Below, one piece after another: positions 19,101 to 29,900 of a stretch of DNA of 64,000 nt (the first letter of the stretch is position 1; every line of letters begins with the position of its first letter). Under the pieces are notes generated by a model. It had not been told where the DNA came from. It worked only from the letters and a program-made list of their open reading frames with translations, and made no database searches. This stretch comes from Paludibacteraceae bacterium. Lineage in GTDB: Bacteria > Bacteroidota > Bacteroidia > Bacteroidales > Paludibacteraceae. The position numbers and the translations under genes were made by a program. The stretch spans positions 1 to 64,000 of the forward strand of contig CAJOFU010000008.1 in the NCBI GenBank assembly GCA_905233935.1, read 5' to 3'.

Positions 19101-21614
19101 GAATTCGTCGCAAGCGGTATCCATAGCCCACGGACCTTGGATCGTCTCAGGCAGAGTCAGGTGCATGGTCACAACACTGTCGCAACGACCTTCGAACGTG
19201 TAGATGCTGTCATAATCACCTGCCACATTGAACATTCGGTTGCCCCATACGTAGTGACCGTTGCAACCTACCGCATCGAACTCGGTGTGGTACGACGGAC
19301 GAACACTCAGGTTAAGCGTTACAACCGAGTCACAACCATTCGATCCTGTGAGCACCTTGGTATATACACCCGACTTGGTGTAGGTTGTACCTTCCCATGT
19401 GTAGTCGCCGCAAGCCGTAACAGAGATGTTGCGCGTCTGACGATGAGTGATGGTCAGGTGATAGTTCACGATCGAGTCGCAACCGTTGATGGTGTGCAAC
19501 TGCTGCGTGAAGGTCGTATCACGGAAGAAGGATTCACCTCGTACGGTCAGTACATCACAAGCCGTATCGGAGTGCTCAATCTCTACGCGGTGGAAGATCG
19601 TCAGATGCAGAGTGTCCACGTTGCCTTCGCAGGTATCGGTGTAACTGTACTCAACCGTCTGGCTCTCGAAATATTGTACACCGTGCCAGTTAAAGAAGTC
19701 ACAAGCGGTCTCGGTGTAGGCATTGAACTTCTGGTGACCGATGCCGAGTTCGAGAATACGGGTCGAGTCACGCTCCGTTTGCAGACCTTCGTCAATACGC
19801 ATCGTAACCGTATCAACTGTCGAGATGGTGTAAATACTATCGTTCCAATCCCACTTGAAGGCATCGCAAGCGATCTGCCGTTCAACGGTGTCTTTCGAGT
19901 CGTTGATGATCAGGTGGAGCGTTACGGTACTGTCGCAGTGACCAACCACGGTCTGCAAGGTCTTCACGTAATCACCGGATTCGGTGTAGGTATCGCCTTC
20001 CCATTCATACGAATCCCATCGTGTTACCCAGATACTTGAATCCCTGTCAAGATCAATAGTGATATTGAGCATGACTACCGAGTCACAAGCAAACTCTTGT
20101 ACCGTGTCGCACGAATACTCATAGATCTTTCCGTTACGTTCGTACAAGTTACATGTACGTATCGTGTCGTAGATCGTATCGGGCTGCGTGACATTGACAT
20201 GCAGACGGACTATACTGTCACAGCCATAAACATTGGTCAATTCCAGAACAAGATCCGTCGTATCCCTGTACTCGATATCCTCATGGATGTATGAGCGGCA
20301 TGCATCCAAAGTATCGGATGTCACAGGCGACGGTTGGTTGATGGTCAGGTGCAGATAAACTACACTGTCGCAACCGTACATAGTCTCTCCTACATATCGG
20401 ATAACATCGCTACCGGTATAGGTATTGCCGTTCAGATCCCATGTGTAGGAAACACACGCCGTGTCATAGTTATGCACAACTATACTATCATGCACAATCA
20501 GGTACAAGTACGGTATTGAATCACATCCCGTAGACAGTTCATGAGGATTACCCTGATAATAATCTGTTTTATTGTAGGTCTCCCCTGTTTCGCCCCAAGT
20601 CAGCTCATAACATGTATGGAGAGTGATTGTATCACGTACCGTCTTGTGGATGGTCAGCGGCAGGTAAACGATACTGTCACACGTGCCATCCATCTGCTTA
20701 ACGTAATGCTTAGCCAAGGTGTCACCTTCCTGATCGAAGTCCTGACCTTTCCAACGATAGAAGTCGCAAGCGAAGACGGAATCCAAGGTATCGGTCTTGC
20801 TGTAGAAGACATCGAAGTGACGGGTCAGCGTCGAGTCATTGCAGCCATAGACGGTCGTGAACGCCTTGGTGTACGTACCTGTCGTATTGATCAGCGTATC
20901 AATCCAGAGGTATTCGTTGCAGATCACCGTATCGGATAACTCGGCATACGACGGCGTATGCATCACGAGATGCAGGTGCGCATCCAGCGAGTCACAGCCG
21001 ACGATGTTCTGCTTGTATGCGTCAATATCGATTGCATACGTGCCATCCGGCTGGAGATAAGTTGCCTCTTCTGGAACAGTACGTGCCTCACCGTGCCACA
21101 GGTAGCTGTCTTGGTAGCAGATATGCATGGTATCGTAACCGCCTACACGCTCGCTACGGTTCACGGTCAAGTCAAGACGATGATACGTCGAATCGCACTC
21201 ACCCGGAACGGTGAACCAATGATAGTAGGTATATTCACCCGGAGTGATGACAGGAATAGTCAGATTTTCCCATGTAGTCGGGTTCAACGAATCCTGACAG
21301 ATGGTCTGCTGTTCCGTACTCGGAGGTGTTACGTTCGTATTAACCGTGAAGTGCAAGATGAAGGTCGAGTCGCAGCCCGTAGGTGACGGACGCACATCCG
21401 TGTATTCGCCGTCCTCGGTCAGCAACTGTCCACGCCAGTTGTACGGCAACTCGTTCGGACAAGCCTCGTAGTTTTGCTCGTCACGGAACGACTCTACCAC
21501 ATGAACGGTCGCTGTATAGATCGAATCGCAACCGTGGATCGTCTTGTCATCTGTTGCCAGAGGATAGTCGCCTGCCGTGAAGTGAATCCGTACCGTGCCA
21601 CGTGAACGCCTCAT
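16149..21614 (-). CDS. Giant adhesin, C-terminal frame (GCDS repeats plus T9SS-type tail)
   Basis: 1821 codons counted from an internal ATG. It has no signal peptide and opens in mid-repeat (HFTAGDYPLATDDKTIHGCD), so this is almost surely the continuation of the frame at 21547-23919. It consists of roughly two dozen repeats of about 65-80 residues with the core (A)CDxYxWxGxxYxxSGxYxxxxxTxxGCDSIVxLxLTI. From about residue 1550 a non-repeat region follows, and the last 90 residues (AYPTPAPVGQPVTIKAMG ... VNLTSGMYIATL ... VKFIVF) are a T9SS type A-like sorting domain. It is the only such domain for the whole 18.7-kb locus. It overlaps the previous frame by 68 nt. Whether it is expressed alone, fused by frameshifting, or broken cannot be told from sequence. 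Repeat and tail calls are firm; the start is not. Confidence 0.75.
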   Translation of the reverse strand: MRRSRGTVRIHFTAGDYPLATDDKTIHGCDSIYTATVHVVESFRDEQNYEACPNELPYNWRGQLLTEDGEYTDVRPSPTGCDSTFILHFTVNTNVTPPSTEQQTICQDSLNPTTWENLTIPVITPGEYTYYHWFTVPGECDSTYHRLDLTVNRSERVGGYDTMHICYQDSYLWHGEARTVPEEATYLQPDGTYAIDIDAYKQNIVGCDSLDAHLHLVMHTPSYAELSDTVICNEYLWIDTLINTTGTYTKAFTTVYGCNDSTLTRHFDVFYSKTDTLDSVFACDFYRWKGQDFDQEGDTLAKHYVKQMDGTCDSIVYLPLTIHKTVRDTITLHTCYELTWGETGETYNKTDYYQGNPHELSTGCDSIPYLYLIVHDSIVVHNYDTACVSYTWDLNGNTYTGSDVIRYVGETMYGCDSVVYLHLTINQPSPVTSDTLDACRSYIHEDIEYRDTTDLVLELTNVYGCDSIVRLHVNVTQPDTIYDTIRTCNLYERNGKIYEYSCDTVQEFACDSVVMLNITIDLDRDSSIWVTRWDSYEWEGDTYTESGDYVKTLQTVVGHCDSTVTLHLIINDSKDTVERQIACDAFKWDWNDSIYTISTVDTVTMRIDEGLQTERDSTRILELGIGHQKFNAYTETACDFFNWHGVQYFESQTVEYSYTDTCEGNVDTLHLTIFHRVEIEHSDTACDVLTVRGESFFRDTTFTQQLHTINGCDSIVNYHLTITHRQTRNISVTACGDYTWEGTTYTKSGVYTKVLTGSNGCDSVVTLNLSVRPSYHTEFDAVGCNGHYVWGNRMFNVAGDYDSIYTFEGRCDSVVTMHLTLPETIQGPWAMDTACDEFWWNGQRYTETGFYFETFTSAVTGCDSIARLDLTIAPNPRDTITETAQTKFTWGSQTYYETGIYEQRFHTETGYGCDSIVTLDLTITDPLPINQIADTACDAYTWDAETFYESGTYTRNFQTAEGNDSIVKLSLVINHDVAVSDSMMLCDSIEWNGVMYYESGVYTQVLQTAAGCDSVVTMTLTICKRDSSVFTATARDIYTWDGVDYTESGEYTRTYISSTGCDSIVTMILTIIHNVHVELSDTACTEYVWADSIYTHSTIHTEVFTADNGSDSVVTMTLIIHEPVYTDKFDTVRVCDPADPSYAEHYTLPWGEQVSHTGIYCDTLVSELSQCDSIVRFHLQWCDEPLCLDTTRIIVSDQCESYEWEGQTYTTTGTYTRHHRLENGCDSIVILRLDIKQKAQTVVDQMACDSLFWEDADRWIYETGLYYDTLPAINGCDSLVILHAVIGHTGDSIIDVETCDAFTINGKTYRETGTYIQELKTTTGCDSTLTINLIVNPSIDTVVADTACDSHLWNGETLTETGFYPMVLQSELTGCDSVVDLHLIVYGSKEVSVIDSLHCDSIVWGDAYSGIDTIHDDGIYVKTFRSTVGCDSTVTMDLRLLRHDLVLAPDTQACDSFVWNGKVYFESGTYSDTLTNSFTGCDSITTMYIDINPTLYVEIEDTVPPPFYLWPTENDTIWESGVYVDTMPSFLTGCDSITTLILVMTDSIVLDPQEPVRVDTFGYCPGDTMSFVYNLLKGHPTKYILLFPDMSVVQEIDPTRDFIQVTDTTELPNHGLDSLFTLVIPENCLPRVYHAQLQLFDDYSSSEVYDFYIRVNYKGAIVSMWTDVVAINNFNEEFIGYQWFKDDVEIEGATKQYYSDGEDLNACYRVKLQLASDSSWIYTCEECFDLRSDSLELIAYPTPAPVGQPVTIKAMGIILEKLVGSTLTITKESGLKVEEFTLAEGQRSVDVNLTSGMYIATLVTGDADDRVRTANVKFIVF

Positions 21615-21668
21615 TGCTGCAGATCGTGAATGCAGGTTCTGCCTCGCTGAAGCTGTGGTGGATCGTTA
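21486..21668. repeat. Long direct repeat, copy 1, at a frame break
   Basis: 99 bp (21486-21584) and 74 bp (21595-21668) are identical to 23800-23898 and 23900-23973. Between the two blocks this copy has 10 nt (aatccgtacc) where the other has a single c. The block straddles the junction of the 790- and 1821-codon frames and encodes NEAFTWH ... HFTAGDYPLATDDK. The flanks remain similar over more than 2 kb, so this is part of a segmental duplication. Confidence 0.9.
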
Positions 21669-23919
21669 TGTCGCAGAAGTGGATCTCGTCATACAGGGTC
21701 TTGTCATCATCCAGGAATACGGTGTCGGATACCAGACACGTGGTCTTATACCACTTATCCGTTGTGTTCCACTTGACGCTGTCACAACCGGTGAGATGCA
21801 ACGTATCGCGCTCCACGAAGTTCACATGGAAGTGGATATGGTGAACACTGTCGCAACGATCTTCCGTTGCCGGATAGATGTCGTAGTAGTCACCATTGGT
21901 GCTGAGCAGCGTATCGCCCTTATGACCAAACCATACGTACGGCAATGCCTGTTCAGAAACCTCTACGTCCTCGTCAATCCTGTACTGCGGCTTAGCCGTC
22001 AGGTTCAATGTGTAGATCTGCGTTGCACAGCCTGCCGTGAACGTCGTATCGTAGTACGTTCCCGCTATTGTGAAGGTCTTGCCACGCCATATATATTCCG
22101 TACCCTCGCAGAACGAAGCGTTCTCTACATCCTCGTACGTACGGGTCGAAACAGTCACATTGTACGTGATCGTCGAATCACAACCCTTGGCGTTCGTCAG
22201 CGTCTCAACAATCGGAGCATAACTCGTCTCCTCGGCTACGAACGTCTGGTTGCCTACCGTTACCAGCTCATACTGGCATACGGTTACATCTTGCGTGCTC
22301 GAGCTCGGAGCATCAACCGTCAGTTTCAGTACAACCGTACTGTCGCAACCGCATATCGATGTCAAGCCAACAGGATATACACCCGTTTCCGTGTAGTCGT
22401 CACCACGCCACGTGTAACTACCGCAAGCGTGTACGTACGTCGTATCGCTATATGTATCGTTCACCGTCAGGTGCAGATAATGGATAGCTATCTCCTTCGT
22501 ATCCTCGTACTCTGTCACACTATACAAACCGCTTGCAGCATAATCGTTGCCTTGCCAGTTGTACGGAGCGGCATCAGAACAGATCGTGACATCAACGGTA
22601 TCCTTCGGCAGTTGCTCTTTATGAACATTCAACGTGATGTGATAGATACTGTCACAACCGCCGATGGACGTAAACTCACGGTCAAACTCTCCGCCTTCGG
22701 TAAAAGTGTACTCATGTACCGTGTACGGCAACTGCGTCGAGTCGATATCGTATGTCTCATTGAACTCGTAGCTCTCGTTGATGATCAGATTCAGTACGAA
22801 GATCGAATCGCAACCGTCAACGGTCGTATATTGCTGACGATAGATATCCGAGTGCGTGTACGTATTGCCGTTAACGGCTTCCCATACATACTTGTCGCAA
22901 GCGGTTACCGTTACTGAGTCATAGTAGCGATTGCCTACCGTCAGATCGAGGCGCAGATATACACTGTCGCAACCTGTGCCGCCGTCTGCCCTGATTGTAT
23001 CAAGCAGTACTTGCTGTCCTACTGACAGAGCGGTGTATGTCTTGTTGTTAAAGAAAACCTCTTCGCCGTAGCAAACACTCATTGCACTGCTCTTCTCTTC
23101 TGGAACAAGCTGGTCAACAATGATGCGGTAGATCTTGTCGCAACCGTTAGCTCCATCCGGCTCGCGAGCCTCGTAGTTGCCCGCTGCGGTGATCTCTTGA
23201 TCGTGCCATGTGTAGCTCTCACCAGCGCAGAGCGTGTAGTGATCCTCGGAGATCAGGTTCTCAGCATATACGGTCAGGATCAGCTCATATACAGGATTAC
23301 ACTTCTCCGGATGCTCAGGATCGTTGCACGTGAGAGTGATCACCTGATGAGTTGTCTCTGTCAAGCCGCGCATCAACGTGTCAGGTGTCACACCGTCGCA
23401 ACCAGGAACAATCCAATCAAATGTCTTACCGTAGCAGATTGCTGTATCCGTAACGATTGCCGTTGCCGGATCGGTTACCGTCAGATCAAGACGATTGTAC
23501 GTCTCATCGCACTCACCCGGTACAGTGTACCAATGATAGTAACTGTACTCACCCGGCTCGTTGCCATCGATCACAAGATTATTGCCGTTTGCCCAAGTAT
23601 AGCTCTTGCCTTGGCAGAGGGTTACCGTTTCTGTGGTCGGAACTGTTACTGGCTTGATGCTGAAGTTCAATACATATATCGAATCGCAGCCCGTAATAGA
23701 AATCAGTGAATCGTAATATACCTTCGCCTCATTGAGCAACTTTCCGTGCCATTCGTATGGCAACTCGTTCGGGCAAGCCTCGTAAACTGTCGAATCATAG
23801 AACGACTCTACCACATGAACGGTCGCTGTATAGATCGAATCGCAACCGTGGATCGTCTTGTCATCTGTTGCCAGAGGATAGTCGCCTGCCGTGAAGTGCG
23901 TGCCACGTGAACGCCTCAT
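21547..23919 (-). CDS. Giant adhesin, middle frame (duplicated GCDS-repeat block)
   Basis: 790 codons from an internal ATG lying inside the upstream frame; no signal peptide and no sorting tail. It begins in mid-repeat (HFTAGDYPLATDDKTIHGCDSI) and ends in mid-repeat (ICSNEAFTWHGTDSL, then 10 out-of-register residues GRRLSSGNR and stop). It is co-linear with the last 800 residues of the upstream frame, sharing long runs such as YDSVTVTxCDKYVWEAVNGN, AKPQYRIDEDVEVS and HHSFSEAEPAFTICSNEA, so the block of about 2.3 kb is a tandem duplication. Overlaps: 59 nt with the frame at 23861 and 68 nt with the frame at 16149. No Shine-Dalgarno-like sequence precedes its ATG. Best read as the middle part of one long protein. 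Confidence 0.75.
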   Translation of the reverse strand: MRRSRGTHFTAGDYPLATDDKTIHGCDSIYTATVHVVESFYDSTVYEACPNELPYEWHGKLLNEAKVYYDSLISITGCDSIYVLNFSIKPVTVPTTETVTLCQGKSYTWANGNNLVIDGNEPGEYSYYHWYTVPGECDETYNRLDLTVTDPATAIVTDTAICYGKTFDWIVPGCDGVTPDTLMRGLTETTHQVITLTCNDPEHPEKCNPVYELILTVYAENLISEDHYTLCAGESYTWHDQEITAAGNYEAREPDGANGCDKIYRIIVDQLVPEEKSSAMSVCYGEEVFFNNKTYTALSVGQQVLLDTIRADGGTGCDSVYLRLDLTVGNRYYDSVTVTACDKYVWEAVNGNTYTHSDIYRQQYTTVDGCDSIFVLNLIINESYEFNETYDIDSTQLPYTVHEYTFTEGGEFDREFTSIGGCDSIYHITLNVHKEQLPKDTVDVTICSDAAPYNWQGNDYAASGLYSVTEYEDTKEIAIHYLHLTVNDTYSDTTYVHACGSYTWRGDDYTETGVYPVGLTSICGCDSTVVLKLTVDAPSSSTQDVTVCQYELVTVGNQTFVAEETSYAPIVETLTNAKGCDSTITYNVTVSTRTYEDVENASFCEGTEYIWRGKTFTIAGTYYDTTFTAGCATQIYTLNLTAKPQYRIDEDVEVSEQALPYVWFGHKGDTLLSTNGDYYDIYPATEDRCDSVHHIHFHVNFVERDTLHLTGCDSVKWNTTDKWYKTTCLVSDTVFLDDDKTLYDEIHFCDITIHHSFSEAEPAFTICSNEAFTWHGTDSLHGRRLSSGNR

Positions 23920-23973
23920 TGCTGCAGATCGTGAATGCAGGTTCTGCCTCGCTGAAGCTGTGGTGGATCGTTA
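23800..23973. repeat. Long direct repeat, copy 2, at a frame break
   Basis: Partner of 21486-21668: identical for 99 bp and 74 bp on either side of a 1-nt (here) versus 10-nt (there) centre. It spans the overlap of the 3676- and 790-codon frames. The 9-nt length difference leaves the reading-frame relation the same at both junctions. Confidence 0.9.
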
Positions 23974-26900
23974 CGTCGCAGAAGTGTACCACCTCATACT
24001 CCTTGTTCGTCGGAGCGTCGGTGAAGACGGTGTCGGAGTACAAACCGGTCTCGGTGTACGTCTTACCGCTTACACTCCATGTGTAACTCTCGCAGCCCTG
24101 TGCATCAACCGTATCACGTGTTACCCAGTTCACATGGAAGTGGATATGGTGGATACTGTCGCAACCGCTAATGGCTGTCAGGTTGTCGTAGTAGTCGCCG
24201 TTAGTTGACAACTGTTGTCCGTGCCACTCGTACGGCAATGCCAGATCAGATACCTCCACATCCTCGTCAATCCTATACTGAGGTTTGGCAGTCAGGTTGA
24301 GTGTGTAGATCTTCGTCGCACAGCCTGCGGTGAATGTCGTATCGTAGTACGTATTAGCTGTCGTGAACGTCTTGCCACGCCATGTGTATTCCGTACCCTC
24401 GCAGAACGAAGCGTTCTCTACATCCTCGTACGTACGAGTCGAAACAGTTACATTGTACGTGATCGTCGAATCACAACCCTTGGCGTTCGTCAGCGTCTCA
24501 ACAATCGGAGCATAACTTGTCTCATCGGCTACGAACGTCTGGTTGCCTACCGTTACCAGCTCATACTGGCATACGGTTACATCTTGCATGCTTGAGCTAG
24601 GTGCGTCAACTGTCAGTTTCAGTACAATCGTACTGTCGCAACCGCAGATCGATGTCAAGCCAACAGAATATACACCCGTTGCCGTGTAGTCGTTGCCACG
24701 CCAGGTGTAACTGCCGCAAGCGTGTACGTAAGTCGTATCGCTATATGTATCGTTCACCGTCAGGTGCAATACATGGATAGCGACATCCTTCGTTCCGTCA
24801 TTCTCCGTTACACTGTACCAGCCGCTTGATGCATAGTCGTTGCCTTGCCAACTGTAAGGAGCAGCGTCTGCACAGATCTTGATATCGGTTGTATCCTTAG
24901 GCAGCGGAGCCTCGTGGACAATCACCGTGATATGATAGATACTGTCGCAACCGCCTACAGACTTGTACTCGCGGTCAAATGTACCGGCTTCTGTGAACGT
25001 GTGCTCGTGTACCGTGAACGGTAACTGAGTATTCCATATATCGTAAGTCTCATTCTCCTCAAACTTCTCGTTGATCGTCAGGTTCAGTACGAAGATCGAA
25101 TCGCAACCGTTGATCGTAGAGAGTTCCTCGCGGTAGATACCCGACTTAGTGTACGTATTACCGTTAACAGCTTCCCATACATACTTGTCGCAGGTGGTTA
25201 CCGTTACTGAGTCATAGTAGCGTTCGCCTACCGTCAGGTTCAGTCGCAGATAGACGCTGTCGCAACCGGCCTTCGACTTGAGCGTATCCAGCAGCACTTG
25301 CTGACCTACCGGACGATCGCTGTATGTCTTGCCGTTGAAGATAACATCCTCGCCGTAGCATACGGTCTGGGCGATGGTCTTCTGCTCGGGAACAAGCTTC
25401 GTAACCGTTATCCTGTATACCGAGTCACAACCGTTAGGTGCTACATCCGCTACTCGGTACTCGTACTCACCGGCCTCGGTCAAGGTCTGACCGCCGCGCC
25501 ACAAGTAGGCGTCGCCGGAACACAAGTGGACAGGTGCATCCGTCTTGGCATACTCAGGCCATACTGTCAGGTTCAGCTCGTAGATAGGATTGCATGCGTC
25601 AGGATCACTGCAAATCAGAGTATCCACCTGATGCGTGGATTCTGTCAGTCCCTTCATGAGTGTAACCTGGTGTCCCTCGCAGTCTTCCACGGTCCAGTCA
25701 TAACTCTCACCGTAGCATATGTTCGCATTCGTCACAATAGGTGCCGGCGAGTCTTCCACAGTCAGGTGCAACTTGAATATCGAGTCGCAACCCTGCACGG
25801 TCAGCGAATCCGTATGAATATCATCATATACGCCATTCTCACGTCCCGCGAAGTCCAGACCGCGCCAGCTGAACGGCTTGTTTTCGCATACGGTCTTGTT
25901 CTCCACTATCTCGTACTCCTCGCCTACGGTCAGTACAAGGCGATATACGGAGTCACAACCGTAAACAGTCTTATAGACGCTGTCTATCGTATGCACACCC
26001 GCACCCTTGCTTGCGCCGGTGATATCCACCGTCGGATGCGTACCGTAGTTCCACTGATAGGTCTCGCTCTTGCATATCTTGGCTTCGGTCGTGAACAGGA
26101 ACGTGTCGCGTACGCTGAACTGTTTGGTATCCGCCACGCTCCAGCAGCCTGCCTCGGTCTGCGTCTTGAGTTCAAGTTTGTAGTTCGTGCCTACAGGCAG
26201 CGTGTGTACGTCAACCGCAAACGAACCTCCGCCGTACGGAGCAAGTATTGCACTGCCGCCGGCGTAACCGGATACAGGCAGGTCGCTACTATTTAATATA
26301 CGGAACGCGTACGCACGCGCGTCTGTCGAGGCGGTGAACGTGGCGTTCAGATAACCCGTACCAGCGCATATATTCTCCTCTATCGGGTTAAGTGTTGCCT
26401 CAGGCTGGTTGTTGACTACCAGATCCGTGTACTTCTCTGCGCCCTCGCAACCGTGCTCGGAGGAAGGAGTTGCGAAGATTCGGTACGTACCATCTGCCCA
26501 TGTATCGGTAGCACTCAGAGTGATGGTTCCGTTTGCACTGATTTCTTGCTCGGCAACAATATCGGCTGTCGGTATAGGCAGCAACTTGTCAACGTGATAC
26601 TTGATCTTGTTGGCGTAGTTGCCGGTATTCGTGTAGGTCACATTCACACTGCTTACCTCAGCCTCGCAGATAGCTGACGGCTGAGTAAACGTAATCTCAG
26701 GTGTCGGATAGATAGTGAACGTACTTGCGTCATCCTTCGTTACACCCGTATCGGAGTTCTTGGCGGTTATCGAGATGCTGTATGTTCCGGCTGTCCAAGT
26801 GGTCTTATCCAGCTGGAAGGTCTTCTCAAACGGCGTAGCACCATTATTGGTCGTAGCCTGGTCTGTTTTGCTCTCTATCTCCGTCTCACCGAGTTTCACA

Positions 26901-29900
26901 ACATAACTGTACTTGTCAGCAAACGTCGTGGTGATGGTGATACTGATCTTGTCCGTCGTGTTCTCTGCACACTTGCCAGCTATCGGCTCGGTAATCTCTA
27001 TTGACGTCGGGTCGTAAATGACGATTGTCGAAGTAGCAGTCTTCTCGCAGCCGCCGGCTGAGGTCGCAGACTTAGCCGTCACGGTCAACTCGTATGTACC
27101 CGGAGCTAAATTAGCCGTATTTACAGGAATCTTGCCTCCGCTGAACGTACCCGAACCGGTACCCGGATTAAGTGAGGGGATACCTGTGCCTGTCATTACG
27201 TATGTGTAGGTCGAGGCATTCTCTGCACTATAGCGTACATCAACCGAAGCTACAGGATAGATTGCCGTCGTGTCATACGTAGTGATGGTCGGCAGCGGAT
27301 AGATGGTGAAGGTTCGCTCGGTGCTCTCTGCACTCTCACATGCCGGAGATGTACCCGAGATAACCTGCAACTTCATCTTGTGGTTCGTGCCGGCTGCTAT
27401 TCCTGTGATGTCAGCATTAAACCATGCTGCATCCTGTGTACCGTTGATCGCTACGGCTGATTTCTCCACTCCGTCAATCCAATACTTGACGGTCGCACCG
27501 TGGGTGTGCTTGAAGTCCACACGAGGACTGCCGTTCTGACATACTGCCTCTATCGTGAAGGCATTGTTTACTGTAGGTACAGGATGAATTGTGAACGGTA
27601 CAACTACGCTGTCGCTCTCACAACCGGTGGTAGCGTTGCGTACTTGCATCACGGCTACATAACTGCCCGCACCGATGGGCGCTCCCCACGGGATGAAACT
27701 CTTGTGTATCGTTCCTGTAGGATTACTTGGCAACGCGAAGTTACCTTCGCCACCCATATGTTTGCTGCGGTCGGCTTTCCAGACAAACAACTTATAACGA
27801 TTGGCGTCTGTTGATACTTCGTATGTAAAGTTCAATCCGGCCGGATCTTCATTGCATATATCCGGTACTGTCAGCGACACTATCGTCGGTTGGTTATTAA
27901 TCGTCAGCGTCGCTGTCTTTTCGTCGCTCACACAACCTTTGTCCGATGTGGCTACCACGTGCAAGGTATATGTTCCGTCAGGCAGAGCGGCTGTGTTGAT
28001 TACGATGTTTCCGCTACCGCCTGCCGGCACGTTCTGTGGCGATGCCGACGAAGCTACCGATACATCGCTGCCGTTCTTCAAATCGTATGAATAGGTCTTC
28101 GCATCGGTCATTGTGAAGCTGAACGAAGCCTCGGCATCCGTCTCGCAGATCGTTGCGCTACCCAAAGCAGTCACCTTAGGTTGCGGATAGATCAGGAACA
28201 CACGCTCCTCAACATCACTACCGCAATTGAGGTCAGAAACGGCTGTTACCTTCAAGGTGTACTTGCCTGCTGCCCATGTGCTCGTGTTCAGCGTAATGCT
28301 GCTTGCTGTCTCACCGGTCTTCTGCTCTTTCGGGGTAGACTCGCCGTCTTTCAGCACTTCGTAATTGTACTTCGTCGCACCGGTCATCGTCAGGGCAATA
28401 GCACTCGGCGAATGTTTCTCGCATACGCTGTCAACCTTTGCCAGTGAGGTGATTGCAGGTTGCGGATAGAGCGTGATGGTTGCGGTCTTCTCGTCGGATT
28501 TGCAATCATGTTCTGAAGCGGCGGTCACCGTAAGGGTATATGCATATCCGCCCTCCAAACCGTTGGTATTCACCTCAATCAATCCGGCGGAAGTCATTGT
28601 ACCGCTTCCTGAAAGATACGAATCAATACCATGACCGGTTAGTCTGTAGGTGTACGATGCGGCATTGGTAGCAGCGTAGCGGACGTATGACTTATCGGCA
28701 GGGGAACAGAATGCTGAATCTTTCAGCAGACTAATTTCCGCTCTTGGCCACAACGTGAAGTTGAGATCCTTCGGTTCACTCTCGCAGCCGGTAGTGGTGT
28801 TTACCATCTTCCCACGGAACGTATAGTCGCCCGCAGGCAATGAATTAGGCGCAATATGAGCTATGCCGCTGGAAGGATTAGTAATATCTTCCTCTCCGTG
28901 ACATGTTGTACCTAACACTTCCCATTCAATACGATTGCCTACTCCATTATGGTCAAAGAAGACGTTTACAAACTGATTTGTACACTCGTTATACGCGTGC
29001 AAGTTGGATAGTTCAGGTTTTGCATTGATGGTAAACGTCTTAACCACTGCCGCACTATCGCAATCAAGTGCCGAAACAGGCTTTGCACGTAAGGTATATG
29101 TACCGGCAGCCCAACCATCGGTACTGATGGTGAACTGATACGGCGCAGCGTTTGGTACTGTGTGCGTTTGCTCAGTTGTAATCTTGTTATCTACCGTCCA
29201 CTTAACGTACTTCGCATCGGTCGGCGTGTAACTTACCGTGAACGAGGAGATGGGATGACATTTCGCAGCAATATCATCAATCTTCAGCGTAGGCCTATTG
29301 TTCACATGGAGCGTAGCCGTTGCTGCAACCGACGTACAACTTTGCGGAGCAGCTGACTTGACAGTTACGGTCAGCGTAAAGTCGCCATCCTTGAGGTCGG
29401 TCTTCGACAAGGTAATCTTTATCTTCTTGTCAACAACCGGCTGATCGGTTGCCGTAAGTCCCAGAGCACCTGTCTCGTAACTGTAGGTCGAAGCATTATC
29501 TGAAGTGGTCAACTCAAATACAGCATCTTCCCTACCCTCACAAACCGTTATCTCCTCATAGCCGGACTTGACGGTTACAGTCGGCAACGGATAAATGGTA
29601 AAGGCTTTGACTTGGTCAACACCTATACTCGGGCAACCGTTGTCGCCTTGGGCTATGACCTCAACCTCATAATCCGTACCGGCTGCCAAAGCTTCAAGCT
29701 CTGCACCGGAAATCACAAACGAACCATCCACTTCGGGTGTCAAGCCTGTCTTGCTTTCGCTGACGGAAGTATCAACGCCTCCCTTGCGAACTATATAATC
29801 CAGTTTGGTGGTAGTCAGACCAGTGTACGCTACCGTTATAGCTGCACCTGTACCGGCACATGTGTTGGTTACACTGCTCAACGTAACAACCGGTTTGGCT

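Noticed and set aside
16149..23919. The 790- and 1821-codon frames as independent genes starting at MRRSRG
   Set aside because: Both presumed starts are inside the preceding frame, in mid-repeat, with no promoter, no ribosome site and no signal peptide; their first residues are an out-of-frame reading of NEAFTWH codons.
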